Below, in pieces: positions 8,727-17,721 of a DNA stretch of 64,000 bases. A model generated the notes under the pieces. It saw only the letters and a program-made list of their open reading frames with translations, had not been told where the DNA came from and ran no database searches. This stretch comes from Micromonospora sp. RHAY321. Lineage in GTDB: Bacteria > Actinomycetota > Actinomycetes > Mycobacteriales > Micromonosporaceae. The stretch spans positions 50,552 to 114,551 of the forward strand of contig NZ_JAMHIW010000020.1 in NCBI RefSeq assembly GCF_023896955.1. Reading direction: 5' to 3'. How positions within the stretch are numbered: position 1 is the stretch's first letter; each line of letters begins with the position of its first letter. The translations under genes and the position numbers were made by a program.

Positions 8727-8757
8727 CGGCCGGTCCACCCACGCGGTGGACCGGCCG
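8727..8757. terminator. Hairpin terminator between convergent genes
   Basis: Perfect 13-bp stem (8727-8739 with 8745-8757), 5-nt loop. Sits between the DUF4142 gene (+) and the Lrp-domain gene (-). Confidence 0.75.
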
Positions 8758-8783
8758 CCGTGCGTCCGGCACCGGCCTGCGGG

Positions 8784-9071
8784 TCAGTCGGCGCTGGCCA
8801 GGCCGATCGCGAACGCCTCCTCCAGGTCGTGCTGGGAGTACGCGCGGAACGCGATGTGCGACTCGGTGTTGAGCACGCCCGGCACCTTGGAGATGCTGCC
8901 CGCGATGACCTGGGCGATCTGGTCGAACTCGCGGACCCGGACGATGGCGATGAGGTCGACGTGCCCGGCCACCGAGTAGACCTCGCTCACGCCGGGAAGG
9001 TTGGCCAGGTTCTCCGCAACCTCGGGGATCGCGTCGGTGGCGCAGTCGATCAGCACGATCGCGGTGATCAC
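8784..9071 (-). CDS. Stand-alone Lrp/AsnC ligand-binding (RAM) domain protein
   Basis: 95 aa, matching only the C-terminal effector-binding alpha/beta sandwich of Lrp/AsnC regulators (AIVLIDCATD...VYSVAGHVDLIAIVRV...FDQIAQVI). There is no helix-turn-helix. Such proteins oligomerise and may bind amino acids or act on full-length Lrp proteins. GTG 9071 with GGAG at 9-nt spacing. Confidence 0.85.
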   Translation of the reverse strand: MITAIVLIDCATDAIPEVAENLANLPGVSEVYSVAGHVDLIAIVRVREFDQIAQVIAGSISKVPGVLNTESHIAFRAYSQHDLEEAFAIGLASAD

Positions 9072-9150
9072 GGCACATTTCTCCGTTCGTCGGCGTCGTC
9101 GCCCATGCTAGATGTTTCCGCCCGGGCCTGGAGGCGGGAGCCGTCGGGGC

Positions 9151-10047
9151 TCAGTCGTGCGCGGCTGCCGGCACGGTGCAGCCGTCCCCGGCCCGGATCA
9201 CGTCGCACAGCCGCTCGTCCTCGCGTACCGTCGCGCCCGGCCAGACCACCGTGCGCCGCACGTCGCCGTGCACCCGCGCGCCCGCGCCGACCACCGACTC
9301 CACGCAGCGGCCGGTCACCGACGCGGACGGGTCGACCAGGGCGCCGCCCGCCGCCGCGTGCAGGTTGGCCGCCAGGTAGTCGGCCGGGGTTCCGGTGTCG
9401 TAGAAGGTGCCCCGGTAGGCGACGACCTCCAGCGCGCCGGCCGCCTCGGCGGGCCGCCAGACCGCGCGTACCAGGTCGGAGAAGACCACCGGCAGGTCAC
9501 GGACCAGCCGCCAGGGCAGCAGCGAGAAGCCGGCGAAGCTGTGCCCGGCGAAGGTGCCCGGAGCCGTCGGGTCCGCGGCGGGCTGACCCAGCAGGCGTAC
9601 CCGGTGCCCGTCCCAGCCGTCGAGCAGGGCTGCCACGTCCGGGCCCGGGAGAGCGGCAGGATCGGCGAGGTACGCGTCGGCGTTGCCGACCAGCACCGGC
9701 CGACCGTCGATCCAGTCCCGCAGGTTCGCCACCCCGCCGGCGGTGCCCAGCGGGTCGCCGGGCTCGACCGACAGGTGCGCGCGGTCGCCGACGTGTGCGA
9801 CCACCTGGTCGGCGAGGTAGCAGGCGTTCACCGCGACCCGTCCGGGACCGGCCAGGCCGAGCCCGGCCAGCCGGGCCAGCGCCCGGTCCAGCAGCCGCAC
9901 GTTGCCCACCGGGCAGAGCGCCTTGGGCACCCGTTCGGTCAGCGGGCGCAGCCGGGTGCCCTCGCCAGCGGCGAGCACCACCGCGCACACCTCCGCCCGC
10001 CCGTCGCCCGGCAGGCCGTCAGCCGGCGTGCCGGCTGCCCCGCTCAT
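9151..10047 (-). CDS. Sugar nucleotidyltransferase (NTP_transferase family)
   Basis: 298 aa. N-terminal Rossmann-like nucleotidyltransferase with the signature AAGEGTRLRPLT...PKAL (about 25-45) and DxD-like NADAYL. A short C-terminal left-handed beta-helix segment (SASVTGRCVESVVGAGARVHGDV) is typical of GDP-mannose or dTDP-glucose pyrophosphorylases. Substrate not determinable; mannose-1-phosphate guanylyltransferase-like is the best guess. Start ATG overlaps the Nudix gene stop by 4 bp, so the two are coupled. Confidence 0.8.
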   Translation of the reverse strand: MSGAAGTPADGLPGDGRAEVCAVVLAAGEGTRLRPLTERVPKALCPVGNVRLLDRALARLAGLGLAGPGRVAVNACYLADQVVAHVGDRAHLSVEPGDPLGTAGGVANLRDWIDGRPVLVGNADAYLADPAALPGPDVAALLDGWDGHRVRLLGQPAADPTAPGTFAGHSFAGFSLLPWRLVRDLPVVFSDLVRAVWRPAEAAGALEVVAYRGTFYDTGTPADYLAANLHAAAGGALVDPSASVTGRCVESVVGAGARVHGDVRRTVVWPGATVREDERLCDVIRAGDGCTVPAAAHD

Positions 10048-10586
10048 GGCGTGGTGTCGGGTACCGGTGGCGGAAACTGCCCGGCCAGCGGCCCGATGTC
10101 GTAGTAGGCGAGCAGCCGGGCCGTCGGCCAGGTCAGCTTGGGCAGATCGTCGAGCGGGTGCCAGGCGGCCTCGAAGACCTCGGCGCCGTCGACCACCAGC
10201 TCGGTGTCGGAGGCGGGCACCTCCGTCTCGAAGACCATGTCCACCCAGCCCTTGGCGTGCACGACCGCGTTCGGCACCGCCGGGCGCAGCCGGGACGGGG
10301 GCAGCCGGATGCCGGACTCCTCGTACAACTCGCGGGCCGCGCCGACCACCGGGGCCTCGCCCCGGTCCAGCAGGCCGGCGGGCAGCGACCAGCCCTTGCC
10401 CGGCGGCTGGCGCAGCAGCAGCAGACGGCCCGCACCCGCCGCCTCGGCGTCACGGACCAGGGTGACCGCGCCGACGATGTACTTCGGCACGGCCAACCGC
10501 ACCAGGCGGCGGCGCACCGGTAGGGGCAGCCGGTAGAAAGCCTGGTAGAAGATGGCCCGACCGGTGGCGCGGGAGCGGGGGATCAT
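10044..10586 (-). CDS. Nudix hydrolase
   Basis: 180 aa with a full Nudix box at about residues 71-93 (GLLDRGEAPVVGAARELYEESGI matches GX5EX7REUXEEXGU). Hydrolyses a nucleoside diphosphate derivative of unknown identity; pairing with a sugar nucleotidyltransferase suggests NDP-sugar turnover. ATG 10586 has TAGCCT 6 nt upstream (10598-10593), so it is likely leaderless; downstream gene coupled by ATGA. Confidence 0.85.
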   Translation of the reverse strand: MIPRSRATGRAIFYQAFYRLPLPVRRRLVRLAVPKYIVGAVTLVRDAEAAGAGRLLLLRQPPGKGWSLPAGLLDRGEAPVVGAARELYEESGIRLPPSRLRPAVPNAVVHAKGWVDMVFETEVPASDTELVVDGAEVFEAAWHPLDDLPKLTWPTARLLAYYDIGPLAGQFPPPVPDTTP

Positions 10587-10639
10587 GACTCCAGGCTAGT
10601 GGTCACGAATGTCCCTCGGACGCGCTGGGGCACCGCCGG

Positions 10640-12433
10640 TCACTGCCGATGGTCGACCAGGTCGATGAGCTGGCGTACCACGGTGTCCGGTTCGATCACC
10701 CGGTCGAAGACCGCGACGAGCAGGGTCTCCAGGTCGGGGTAGCCCAGCTCCTCGGAGAGGCGCAGCAGCGGCAGGTCACTGGCGAGACCGCGGTTGTGCT
10801 GGCGCAGGGCGAGCCCGATGGTGGCACGGCCGAGGCGAACCTTGTCGCTGATGGTGATGCCGGGCTCGGTGTGCTCGGCGAACCACCGGTTGATCTGCAT
10901 CTGCGCGTGCGGCGACTTGACGAAGCCGAGCCATTCCCGGCGCGGGCCGCGCGGCGCCACGCCCGCCTCGAAGCCGTTGTCCCCGTCGTTCTCGGTGAAG
11001 ATCTCGACCACGTCGCCCTCGTCCAGCTCCGAGCTCAGCGGCGCGAGCCGGCCGTTGATCCGGGCGGCGAGGCAGTGGTCGCCGCGCTCGCTGCCCAGCT
11101 CGTAGGCGAGGTCGACCGGTGTGGCGCCGGCCGGCAGCACCACCTGCCGCCCGTCGGAGAAGACCTGGATCTGCCCCTCGGCGAGGTCGCAGCGCAGCGA
11201 CTCGAGGAACTGCGCCGGGTCGGCGGCGTCCGGCTCCCAGTCGAGCACCCGGCGCAGCCAGTCGAGCTGCTCGGCGCGGGCCGCCGCGCTGCTGCTGCCG
11301 CTGCGGGGGAAGCGGAAGTCGGCGGCGATGCCGTACTCGGCGGAGCGGTGCATCTCCTCCGTGCGGATCAGCACCTCCACCGTGCGGTCCTGCGGGCCGC
11401 AGACGCTGGTGTGCAGGGAGCGGTAGAGGTTGTTCTTCGGCGAGGCGATGAAGTCCTTGAAACGGCCCGGGACCGGTCGCCAGGTGCCGTGGATCGCGCC
11501 CAGCGCGGCGTAACAGTCGGTGGCCGGGCCGTCGACCACCACGGCGATGCGCGGCAGGTCGAACGGCGCGGTGTGGCCGCCGGCGACCGTGTCCTTCCAG
11601 ATCGAGTAGAGGTGCCGGGGTCGGGGGCTCACCTCGGCGTCGACCCGGCTGCGCCGCAGCGCGACCCGTGCCCGCGTGACCACCGACTCGAGGTACGCGT
11701 CCCACCCCGGCCGGTCGTGCACGTGCCGGGCCAGCCGGGCGTGCTCGTCGGGCTCCAGGTGCAGCAGCACCACGTCGTCCAGCTCGCGCTTGAGGGTCTG
11801 GATGCCCAGCCGGTCGCAGAGCGGGACGAGCACCTCCTGGGTCTTGCGGGCGATCCGTTCCCGCGACGACGCCGAGCGCACGCCGAGGGTGCGCATGTTG
11901 TGCAGCCGGTCGGCCAGCTTGATGATCAGCACCCGGACGTCCTTGGCGGCCGCCACGATCATCTTGCGGATCGTCTCCGCCTCGGCGGCCTTGCCGTAGA
12001 ACGCCTTGTCGAACTTGGTCACCCCGTCGACCAGGTGGGCCACCTCGCCGCCGAAGTCCTCCGAGAGGGCCTGGAGCGTGTAGCGGGTGTCCTCCACCGT
12101 GTCGTGCAGCAGCGCCGCCACCAGGGTGGTGGTGTCCATGCCCAGCTCGGCGCAGATCTGCGCCACCGCGAGTGGGTGGGTGATGTACGGCTCGCCGCTC
12201 TTGCGGAACTGCCCGCGGTGCATGTTTTCCGCGATGGTGTAGGCCCGGCGCAGCACGGCCGGATCGGTGCCGGCGTGGATGCCCCGATGGGTCCGGACCA
12301 GCTGCGTGACCGGATCGGAGTCGGTGGTCGGCCAGGTGAGCAACGACCGCAGCCGGCGGGTCAGCGGTAGCTCACCGGACTGGGTCGGCAGGGCGCCCCC
12401 CAGGGCGGCGCCCTGTCCGGCGTCGACGTCCAC
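10640..12433 (-). CDS. RelA/SpoT-family (p)ppGpp synthetase/hydrolase homologue without ACT domain
   Basis: 597 aa: HD hydrolase domain (HDTVEDT about residue 110; KLADRLHNMRTL), synthetase domain (VVVDGPATDCY; RFKDFIASPKNNLYRSLHT) and TGS domain, then a helical tail, ending without the ACT domain of the main Rel. The synthetase has substitutions at usually conserved positions (YRSLHT for YQSLHT, EVLIRT for EVQIRT, GIAADF for GIAAHW), while the hydrolase motifs are intact. This resembles the second long Rsh protein of streptomycetes (RshA). GTG 12433 chosen because GAGGAGG lies 8 nt upstream; an earlier in-frame ATG (12496) is possible. Confidence 0.85.
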   Translation of the reverse strand: MDVDAGQGAALGGALPTQSGELPLTRRLRSLLTWPTTDSDPVTQLVRTHRGIHAGTDPAVLRRAYTIAENMHRGQFRKSGEPYITHPLAVAQICAELGMDTTTLVAALLHDTVEDTRYTLQALSEDFGGEVAHLVDGVTKFDKAFYGKAAEAETIRKMIVAAAKDVRVLIIKLADRLHNMRTLGVRSASSRERIARKTQEVLVPLCDRLGIQTLKRELDDVVLLHLEPDEHARLARHVHDRPGWDAYLESVVTRARVALRRSRVDAEVSPRPRHLYSIWKDTVAGGHTAPFDLPRIAVVVDGPATDCYAALGAIHGTWRPVPGRFKDFIASPKNNLYRSLHTSVCGPQDRTVEVLIRTEEMHRSAEYGIAADFRFPRSGSSSAAARAEQLDWLRRVLDWEPDAADPAQFLESLRCDLAEGQIQVFSDGRQVVLPAGATPVDLAYELGSERGDHCLAARINGRLAPLSSELDEGDVVEIFTENDGDNGFEAGVAPRGPRREWLGFVKSPHAQMQINRWFAEHTEPGITISDKVRLGRATIGLALRQHNRGLASDLPLLRLSEELGYPDLETLLVAVFDRVIEPDTVVRQLIDLVDHRQ

Positions 12434-12562
12434 GAGGGACACCTCCTCACCCCGGCCCCTCGGCCACCGAAACCCGGCGGTCGGGAGCAGGCCCACGAAT
12501 CGGGCAGGACTGCACTTCTCTAACAGCCTAAGCGAGTCGACGTAGTCCGATCGGTCACTTGG

Positions 12563-14317
12563 TCATGAGCGTTCGGTCGAGAGTTGGTGGGACCCGCCGT
12601 TCTCGGCCTTCGCCAGCAGGTCACGGAACCGCCCCGCACCACCGACCGGCGACGACCAACCGGACGACATCTCCACCAGCCGGGTCTCCGGCCGCTCCAA
12701 CCAGGACAGGATGCGCTCGGACTCCTCGGCGGTGGCCGCCGGCACCGGACCGTGGCCGCCCGGGACCGTCTCGGCTGTGGCCCGGATGGCGTTGAGCGTG
12801 GGTCGCGGGTGGACGTTCGGCGGGGACACCCCCGCCCCGGCGAGCCGGCCGTGCCGCACCAGGGCCAGCTCCCAGCCGCCACGCGCGGCCGGCCGGGCCG
12901 CGGCCAGCTCGACGATGCCGGTCAGCGCGGCCAACCGCTGCATCCGGACGGTGGCGCGCAGCACGGCCGCCAGCCGGGACCGCACCACCGCCGCCTCCTC
13001 GTAGCGCTGGCCGTCGGAGAGCACGTCGATCCGGGCCAGCAGCGCGTCCACCACCTGCTGCGGGTCGCTGGCGGTCGCGGTGCGGAACGGGGCCGCGGCG
13101 CGGTGGTCGTACTCCTCGGGGGTGATCTTGTGCTCGCAGGGCGCCGGGCAGCGACCCAGCTCGGCCAGCGCGCAGGCCGGCGTGACGGTCCGCAGCGAGA
13201 GCCGGTGCGTGCACTGGCGCAGCGGCACGGCGTCGTGGAAGCCCGCGGCGGCCAGCTCCGCGGCCCGCCGGGAGGTGAACGGCCCCAGGTAGGCGGTGTC
13301 GGTGGGGGAGAGGTCGCGGACGATCGACAGCCGGGGGTACGGCCCGTCGGTCAGCTTGAGCCAGACCATCCGCTCCGGGTACTTCGACCGCCGGTTGTAC
13401 GGCGGGGCGTGCGCGGCGATCAGCCGCAGCTCGCGGACCTCCGCCTCCAGGGAGTGCGCGCACTCCACGGCCTCGACCCGCTCGGCCGCGGCCAGCATCT
13501 CGGAGATCCGGGCGCGCTTCTCGCCGGCGGTGAAGTAGCTGCGCACCCGGGTGGCGATGTCGCCGGAGGTGCCGACGTAGAGCGGCCGCTCGTCGGCGGC
13601 CCGGAAGATGTAGACCCCCGGAACCTTCGGCAGCCCCTCGGCGAGGTGCCGCTTGCGGCGCTGCGTCGGAGTGACCGCCCGGGCGAACTCGATGGCGTCG
13701 CCGACCGTGTCCACCCGGTGCCCGCCGAGCCGGCCGATCAGGCCGTGCAGCACGTCGACGGTGGCCTTCGCGTCGTCCAGCGCGCGGTGGGTGGGCTGGG
13801 TGGCGGTGCGGAAGTAGGCGGCCAGGGTGCCCAGCTTGCGGTTGGGCACCTCGTCGCGGGTCAGCACCCGGCGGGCCAGTGCCGCCGTGTCCAGCACGCG
13901 GGGGTTGGGCCACCGGTAGCCGTGCTTGGCGCAGGCGGCCTTGAGGAAGCCCACGTCGTAGGGAGCGTTGTGGGCCACCAGCACCGCGTCGGCGATGAAC
14001 TCCAGGAAGCTCGGCAGCACCTGCTCGATCGGCGGCGCGGGCACCAGCATGGCCTGGGTGATGCCGGTCAGCACGGTGATGAACGGCGGAATCGGCTGCC
14101 CCGGGTTGACCAGGGTTGCCAGCACGCCGAGCTGCTCGCCGCCGCGCACCTTGACGGCGCCGATCTCGGTGATGCCGCCGCCGTCGGGCGCGCCCCCGGT
14201 GGTCTCCAGGTCGACCACCACGAAGGTGGTCGCGTACAGCGGCAGCGCCGGGTCCACCCCACCCACCGCCGGGTCGAGACCGGCCAGTGACTCCTGGACG
14301 TACTCCGCCTGTGCCAT
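12563..14317 (-). CDS. DEDDh exonuclease fused to GIY-YIG (UvrC/Cho-like) nuclease
   Basis: 584 aa. Residues about 30-195 form a DnaQ-like 3'-5' exonuclease: VVDLETT (DxE, 36-38), VAHNAPYD and HRALDDAKAT. Residues about 205-290 form a GIY-YIG domain (VPGVYIFRAADERPLYVGTSGD...RVRSYF). The C-terminal third is UvrC-like with a Cys cluster (CTHRL...CALAELGRCPAPCEH). It matches the M. tuberculosis Rv2191 arrangement and sits in the same neighbourhood. Probably DNA repair. ATG 14317 with TAGCGT 7 nt upstream (leaderless). Confidence 0.9.
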   Translation of the reverse strand: MAQAEYVQESLAGLDPAVGGVDPALPLYATTFVVVDLETTGGAPDGGGITEIGAVKVRGGEQLGVLATLVNPGQPIPPFITVLTGITQAMLVPAPPIEQVLPSFLEFIADAVLVAHNAPYDVGFLKAACAKHGYRWPNPRVLDTAALARRVLTRDEVPNRKLGTLAAYFRTATQPTHRALDDAKATVDVLHGLIGRLGGHRVDTVGDAIEFARAVTPTQRRKRHLAEGLPKVPGVYIFRAADERPLYVGTSGDIATRVRSYFTAGEKRARISEMLAAAERVEAVECAHSLEAEVRELRLIAAHAPPYNRRSKYPERMVWLKLTDGPYPRLSIVRDLSPTDTAYLGPFTSRRAAELAAAGFHDAVPLRQCTHRLSLRTVTPACALAELGRCPAPCEHKITPEEYDHRAAAPFRTATASDPQQVVDALLARIDVLSDGQRYEEAAVVRSRLAAVLRATVRMQRLAALTGIVELAAARPAARGGWELALVRHGRLAGAGVSPPNVHPRPTLNAIRATAETVPGGHGPVPAATAEESERILSWLERPETRLVEMSSGWSSPVGGAGRFRDLLAKAENGGSHQLSTERS

Positions 14318-14445
14318 CGGCGGCACGCTAGCGCCACGGTCCGACACTCCCGTCGCAGCGGTCCCACGAGTCACCATGGGGGCTAGGATGAGAGATCGGC
14401 TCACTCACCGGGCGGTGGGCCCGGTCGCGGTGGGAGACTTGCCAC

Positions 14446-15900
14446 ATGCCCCTCACCGAGCCGTCCGACGACCACCTCCCGCAGGAGGATCCGGTCGCGT
14501 TCGACGGTGCCGCGGGCGACCCGGACGACAACGTAGTCACGGGGACATCGGGCACATCCGACCCGGCGACACCGGGCGACGGGCACGCGGTCGAGCCCGA
14601 GCCGACCCTGCCCGAGCCGGTCCGTCAGCGGATCGTGGCACTGACCGCCGCGGTGCTGCCCGGGCTGCCCGCCGACGAGGTGCCGGTACCGCTGCGCCGG
14701 GTGGCCAAGTTCGCCCCGAACCGGCGGGCCCGGCTCGGCGCGCCCGCCATCGCCGCCCAGCTCACCGCCGATCCGCTGTTCCGGCAGCGGGTCACCGCGC
14801 GGGTGCTGGCCGACGCCGGTGACCTCGGCGGGGCCGTGGTCGAGGGCACCGCGCCGGCCGCCGCCGACCCGGTCGAGGTGGCCGCACTGGCCTACCTGGC
14901 CCGACCGCGCGGCTGGCGGGAGCTGATCGACGCCAGCGGTGCGGCGGTCCGCGCCGAGGCCGACAGCGCGGTCGTCGCCGAGCTGGTCCGCGAGGCCGAG
15001 CAGCGGGCCACCCGCGCCGAGCACGACCGGGCGGTCGCCCGGGTCGAGGCGGAGAAGCTCCGCGACGAGCTCGCCCGCGTCCGGGAGGAGCTGGGCCAGC
15101 TCCGCGAGGAGTCCCGGCAGTTGGCCCGCACCCTGCGGGAGACCCAGGCCCGCGAACGCAGGGCCACCGAGCTGCTGGCCACCGAACGCGGCCGGGCCGC
15201 CCGCGCCAGCGCCGACGTGGACGCCGAGCTCCGCCGGGCCCGCGCCCGGCTGGCCGAGGCCGAGGCGGCCGCCGGGGTGGCCCGGGCCAGCGCCAAGGAG
15301 GCCCGCTCGGTCGACGACGCCCGGCTCTGGCTGCTGCTGGAGACCATCGGCCAGGCCGCCGTCGGGCTGCGCCGGGAGCTGGCACTGGACCCGGTCGACA
15401 AGCTCCCCGCCGACTTCGTCGCCGACGCGTTCGCCGAGCAGCCCGGCACCGCGCCGGCCGGCCCGTCCGCGCGTGCCCGGGACACCGACGACCCGGCCCG
15501 CCTCGACCAGCTGCTCGCCCTGCCCCGGGCGCACCTGGTGGTGGACGGCTACAACGTCACCAAGCGCGGCTTCGGCGAGATGTCGCTGGAGCAGCAGCGC
15601 AAACGCCTGATCACCGGGCTCGGCGGGATCGCCGCGCAGACCGGCGACGAGGTCACCGTGGTCTTCGACGGCGCCGAGCGGATGCACGGGCTGCCGCCGG
15701 CGCCGCGCGGCGTACGGGTGCTCTTCTCCCGCAAGGGGGAGACCGCCGACGAGCTGATCCGGCGGCTGGTCCGGGCCGAGCCGGCGGGCCGTCCGGTCGT
15801 CGTGGTCTCCTCCGACCGCGAGGTCGCCGACGGGGTACGCCGGCACGGGGCGTACCCGCTGGGAGCCGACTCGCTGCTGCGGCGCCTCGCCCGTTCCTGA
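14446..15900 (+). CDS. NYN-domain (YacP-like) predicted RNA-binding/nuclease protein with coiled coil
   Basis: 484 aa. Disordered acidic N-terminus, an Ala/Arg/Glu-rich coiled coil (about residues 165-290), and a C-terminal NYN domain (about 360-484): VVDGYNVTK, VVFDGAERM, VVVVSSDREVADGV, giving the acidic cluster of the PIN-like fold. Probably acts on RNA. ATG 14446 with GGGAGA upstream. Divergent from the DEDDh/GIY-YIG gene. Confidence 0.85.
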   Translation: MPLTEPSDDHLPQEDPVAFDGAAGDPDDNVVTGTSGTSDPATPGDGHAVEPEPTLPEPVRQRIVALTAAVLPGLPADEVPVPLRRVAKFAPNRRARLGAPAIAAQLTADPLFRQRVTARVLADAGDLGGAVVEGTAPAAADPVEVAALAYLARPRGWRELIDASGAAVRAEADSAVVAELVREAEQRATRAEHDRAVARVEAEKLRDELARVREELGQLREESRQLARTLRETQARERRATELLATERGRAARASADVDAELRRARARLAEAEAAAGVARASAKEARSVDDARLWLLLETIGQAAVGLRRELALDPVDKLPADFVADAFAEQPGTAPAGPSARARDTDDPARLDQLLALPRAHLVVDGYNVTKRGFGEMSLEQQRKRLITGLGGIAAQTGDEVTVVFDGAERMHGLPPAPRGVRVLFSRKGETADELIRRLVRAEPAGRPVVVVSSDREVADGVRRHGAYPLGADSLLRRLARS

Positions 15901-16087
15901 CGCCCGCTCGTGTCGGCCGTGATACCCCGATATCGCTGATCTGGAGTCGATCTCGCCCTCAAACGGCCGCTCGGGGCGGTTGTCCGGGTTTCTGTCATAC
16001 CCGGTGGCTAGCGTCGATGTGACCGACGGTGCTCGGCCGGCGACGACACTGTGCCGGCCGTTCATCGCGAACGGATCAGGAGGCGTG

Positions 16088-16306
16088 ATGCTCATCGACT
16101 GCGACGGGTGCGCGAGGCGGGCGGACGGATGTTCCGACTGCCTGGTGGCCGCCCTGTTCGACGAGGATTCCCCGACGGCCGGGCTGGCCGCCGCCGAGAT
16201 CCAGGCGATCGAGGTGTTCGCCCGGGCCGGCTTCGACGTGGACGTGCTGGCCGCGCCCGCACGCCCGGGGGCCGCCCGCCGGCCCGCCCCGCGCCGCGTG
16301 GCCTGA
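16088..16306 (+). CDS. Small Cys-cluster protein (hypothetical)
   Basis: 72 aa. N-terminal CDGCARRADGCSDC (residues 5-18) contains four Cys in a CxxC-x6-CxxC layout, suggesting metal or Fe-S binding. A short acidic helix follows, then a basic Pro/Ala/Arg tail. ATG 16088 has AGGAGG at 16078-16083. Seems a conserved actinobacterial orphan; function unknown. Confidence 0.7.
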   Translation: MLIDCDGCARRADGCSDCLVAALFDEDSPTAGLAAAEIQAIEVFARAGFDVDVLAAPARPGAARRPAPRRVA

Positions 16307-16318
16307 CCTCAACACCGC

Positions 16319-16335
16319 GCCCGGAGCGGGCTTTT
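16319..16335 (+). terminator. Short hairpin with T-run
   Basis: GCCCG/CGGGC stem (16319-16323 with 16327-16331) followed directly by TTTT, just after the Cys-cluster gene. Confidence 0.6.
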
Positions 16336-16378
16336 CGCGGGCCATAGGATGGGCGGTCACGGCGGGAGGAGCGGCCAG

Positions 16379-16465
16379 ATGAGCGGGGTACGACGCGACG
16401 ACGGCGCGCCTGCCGGCAACGGTGAGGAAGCCCGCGCAGCGGCGGGTACGGCGGTGTGCCGGTGA
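16379..16465 (+). CDS. Candidate 28-codon leader ORF coupled to the M48 protease
   Basis: ATG 16379 preceded by a strong GGGAGGAG site. 28 codons, starting MSGVRRDDGAPAGNG. Its TGA (16463-16465) overlaps a GTG (16462) of the protease frame in a GTGA junction. The protease itself lacks a close ribosome site, so translation probably passes from the leader. No homology recognised; too short for codon statistics. Confidence 0.45.
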   Translation: MSGVRRDDGAPAGNGEEARAAAGTAVCR

Positions 16466-17721
16466 CCCCGCGCGGCTGGGCGCTGCTGACCCTGGCGGGG
16501 TTGGCGCTCGCCCTGCTGGTGACGGCCGCGCTGCTCGTCCCGTGGCACCGGCCGCCGGCGCCGCGGGCCGACCAGCTCGCCGCGCTGCGTGACCTGCCCG
16601 CCGACCAGGTGGCCCGGGGGCGGGAGTTCCGCGCCGCGTTGCGCCCCGGCGGTTACACGGCGCTCGCCGTGGGGCTGTTGGTCGCCCTCGCGCTCGGGCT
16701 GACCCCGCTGGGCAGCCGCCTGGTCGAGCTGATGGGCCGGCCGTTCGGCGGGCACTGGGCCGCGCAGGCGGTGCTCGGCGGGCTGGCCGTGGTGCTCGTC
16801 GCCGACCTGGTCACCCTCCCGTTCGCCGCCTGGCGGCAGAGCGTCCTCACCCGCTACGGGCTGAGCACCAACGGTTGGGGCGGCTGGGCGGTGGACCTGC
16901 TCAAGTCGTACGCGGTCAGCGCCGTGATCGGTGCGGTGGCGCTGTTCGGCTTCTACGCGGTCATCCGGCTCGCCCCGCGCTGGTGGTGGGCGTTCGGCGC
17001 GGCCGGCGCGGCCCTGCTGGTGGTGCTCCTGTCGTTCGTGCTGCCGGTGCTCGTGGAGCCGGTGTTCAACCGGTTCACCCCGCTGGAGCAGGGGCCGCTG
17101 CGCACCGAGCTGATCAGCATGGCCGCCCGCGACGGGGTTCCGGTGCGTGACGTGCTGGTCGCCGACGCCTCCCGCCGGACCAGGGCCGTCAACGCGTATG
17201 TCTCCGGTCTCGGCCCGACCCGGCGGGTGGTGGTCTACGACACGCTGCTGCGCGAGGCCACCCCCGCCGAGGTGACCGCCGTGGTGGCACACGAGCTGGG
17301 GCACGCGAAGGACCGGGACGTCACGGTCGGCACGTTGACCGGGGCGCTGGGCGCCGCCGCCGCGGTGGTGGCGCTCTACCTGCTCGGCTCGTGGGGGCCG
17401 CTGCTGCGGCTGGCCGGTGTCGACTCGGTCGCCCAACCGCGCGCGTTCCCGCTGCTGGTCGCCCTGGTCACGGTGGCCGGGCTGCTCGCCGCGCCGGTGC
17501 AGGCGCTGATGTCCCGACGGGTCGAGGCGCGGGCCGACGCGCACGCGCTGGCGCTGACCGGCGACCCGGCGGCCTTCGAGTCGATGCAGCGCCGGCTCGG
17601 CTCGATCAACCTCGGCGATCCCGATCCGCCTCGCTGGGAGTACCTCTACTCGGCCACGCATCCGTCCACCGTGGAGCGGATGGCCGCTGCCCGCGCGTAC
17701 GCCCGGGAGGCCGGCCGATGA
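16462..17721 (+). CDS. Membrane M48 (Ste24-like) zinc metalloprotease
   Basis: About 419 aa, multi-helix membrane protein with the zinc motif HELGH (VVAHELGHAKD, about residues 276-280) and the downstream Glu region (RRVEARADAHAL). Domain order matches CAAX prenyl protease 1-type M48 peptidases. Likely cleaves membrane or misfolded proteins from the cytoplasmic face. GTG 16462 chosen from the GTGA overlap with the leader ORF; GTG 16456 is an alternative. Its 3' end overlaps pimB by 4 bp. Confidence 0.85.
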   Translation: MTPRGWALLTLAGLALALLVTAALLVPWHRPPAPRADQLAALRDLPADQVARGREFRAALRPGGYTALAVGLLVALALGLTPLGSRLVELMGRPFGGHWAAQAVLGGLAVVLVADLVTLPFAAWRQSVLTRYGLSTNGWGGWAVDLLKSYAVSAVIGAVALFGFYAVIRLAPRWWWAFGAAGAALLVVLLSFVLPVLVEPVFNRFTPLEQGPLRTELISMAARDGVPVRDVLVADASRRTRAVNAYVSGLGPTRRVVVYDTLLREATPAEVTAVVAHELGHAKDRDVTVGTLTGALGAAAAVVALYLLGSWGPLLRLAGVDSVAQPRAFPLLVALVTVAGLLAAPVQALMSRRVEARADAHALALTGDPAAFESMQRRLGSINLGDPDPPRWEYLYSATHPSTVERMAAARAYAREAGR

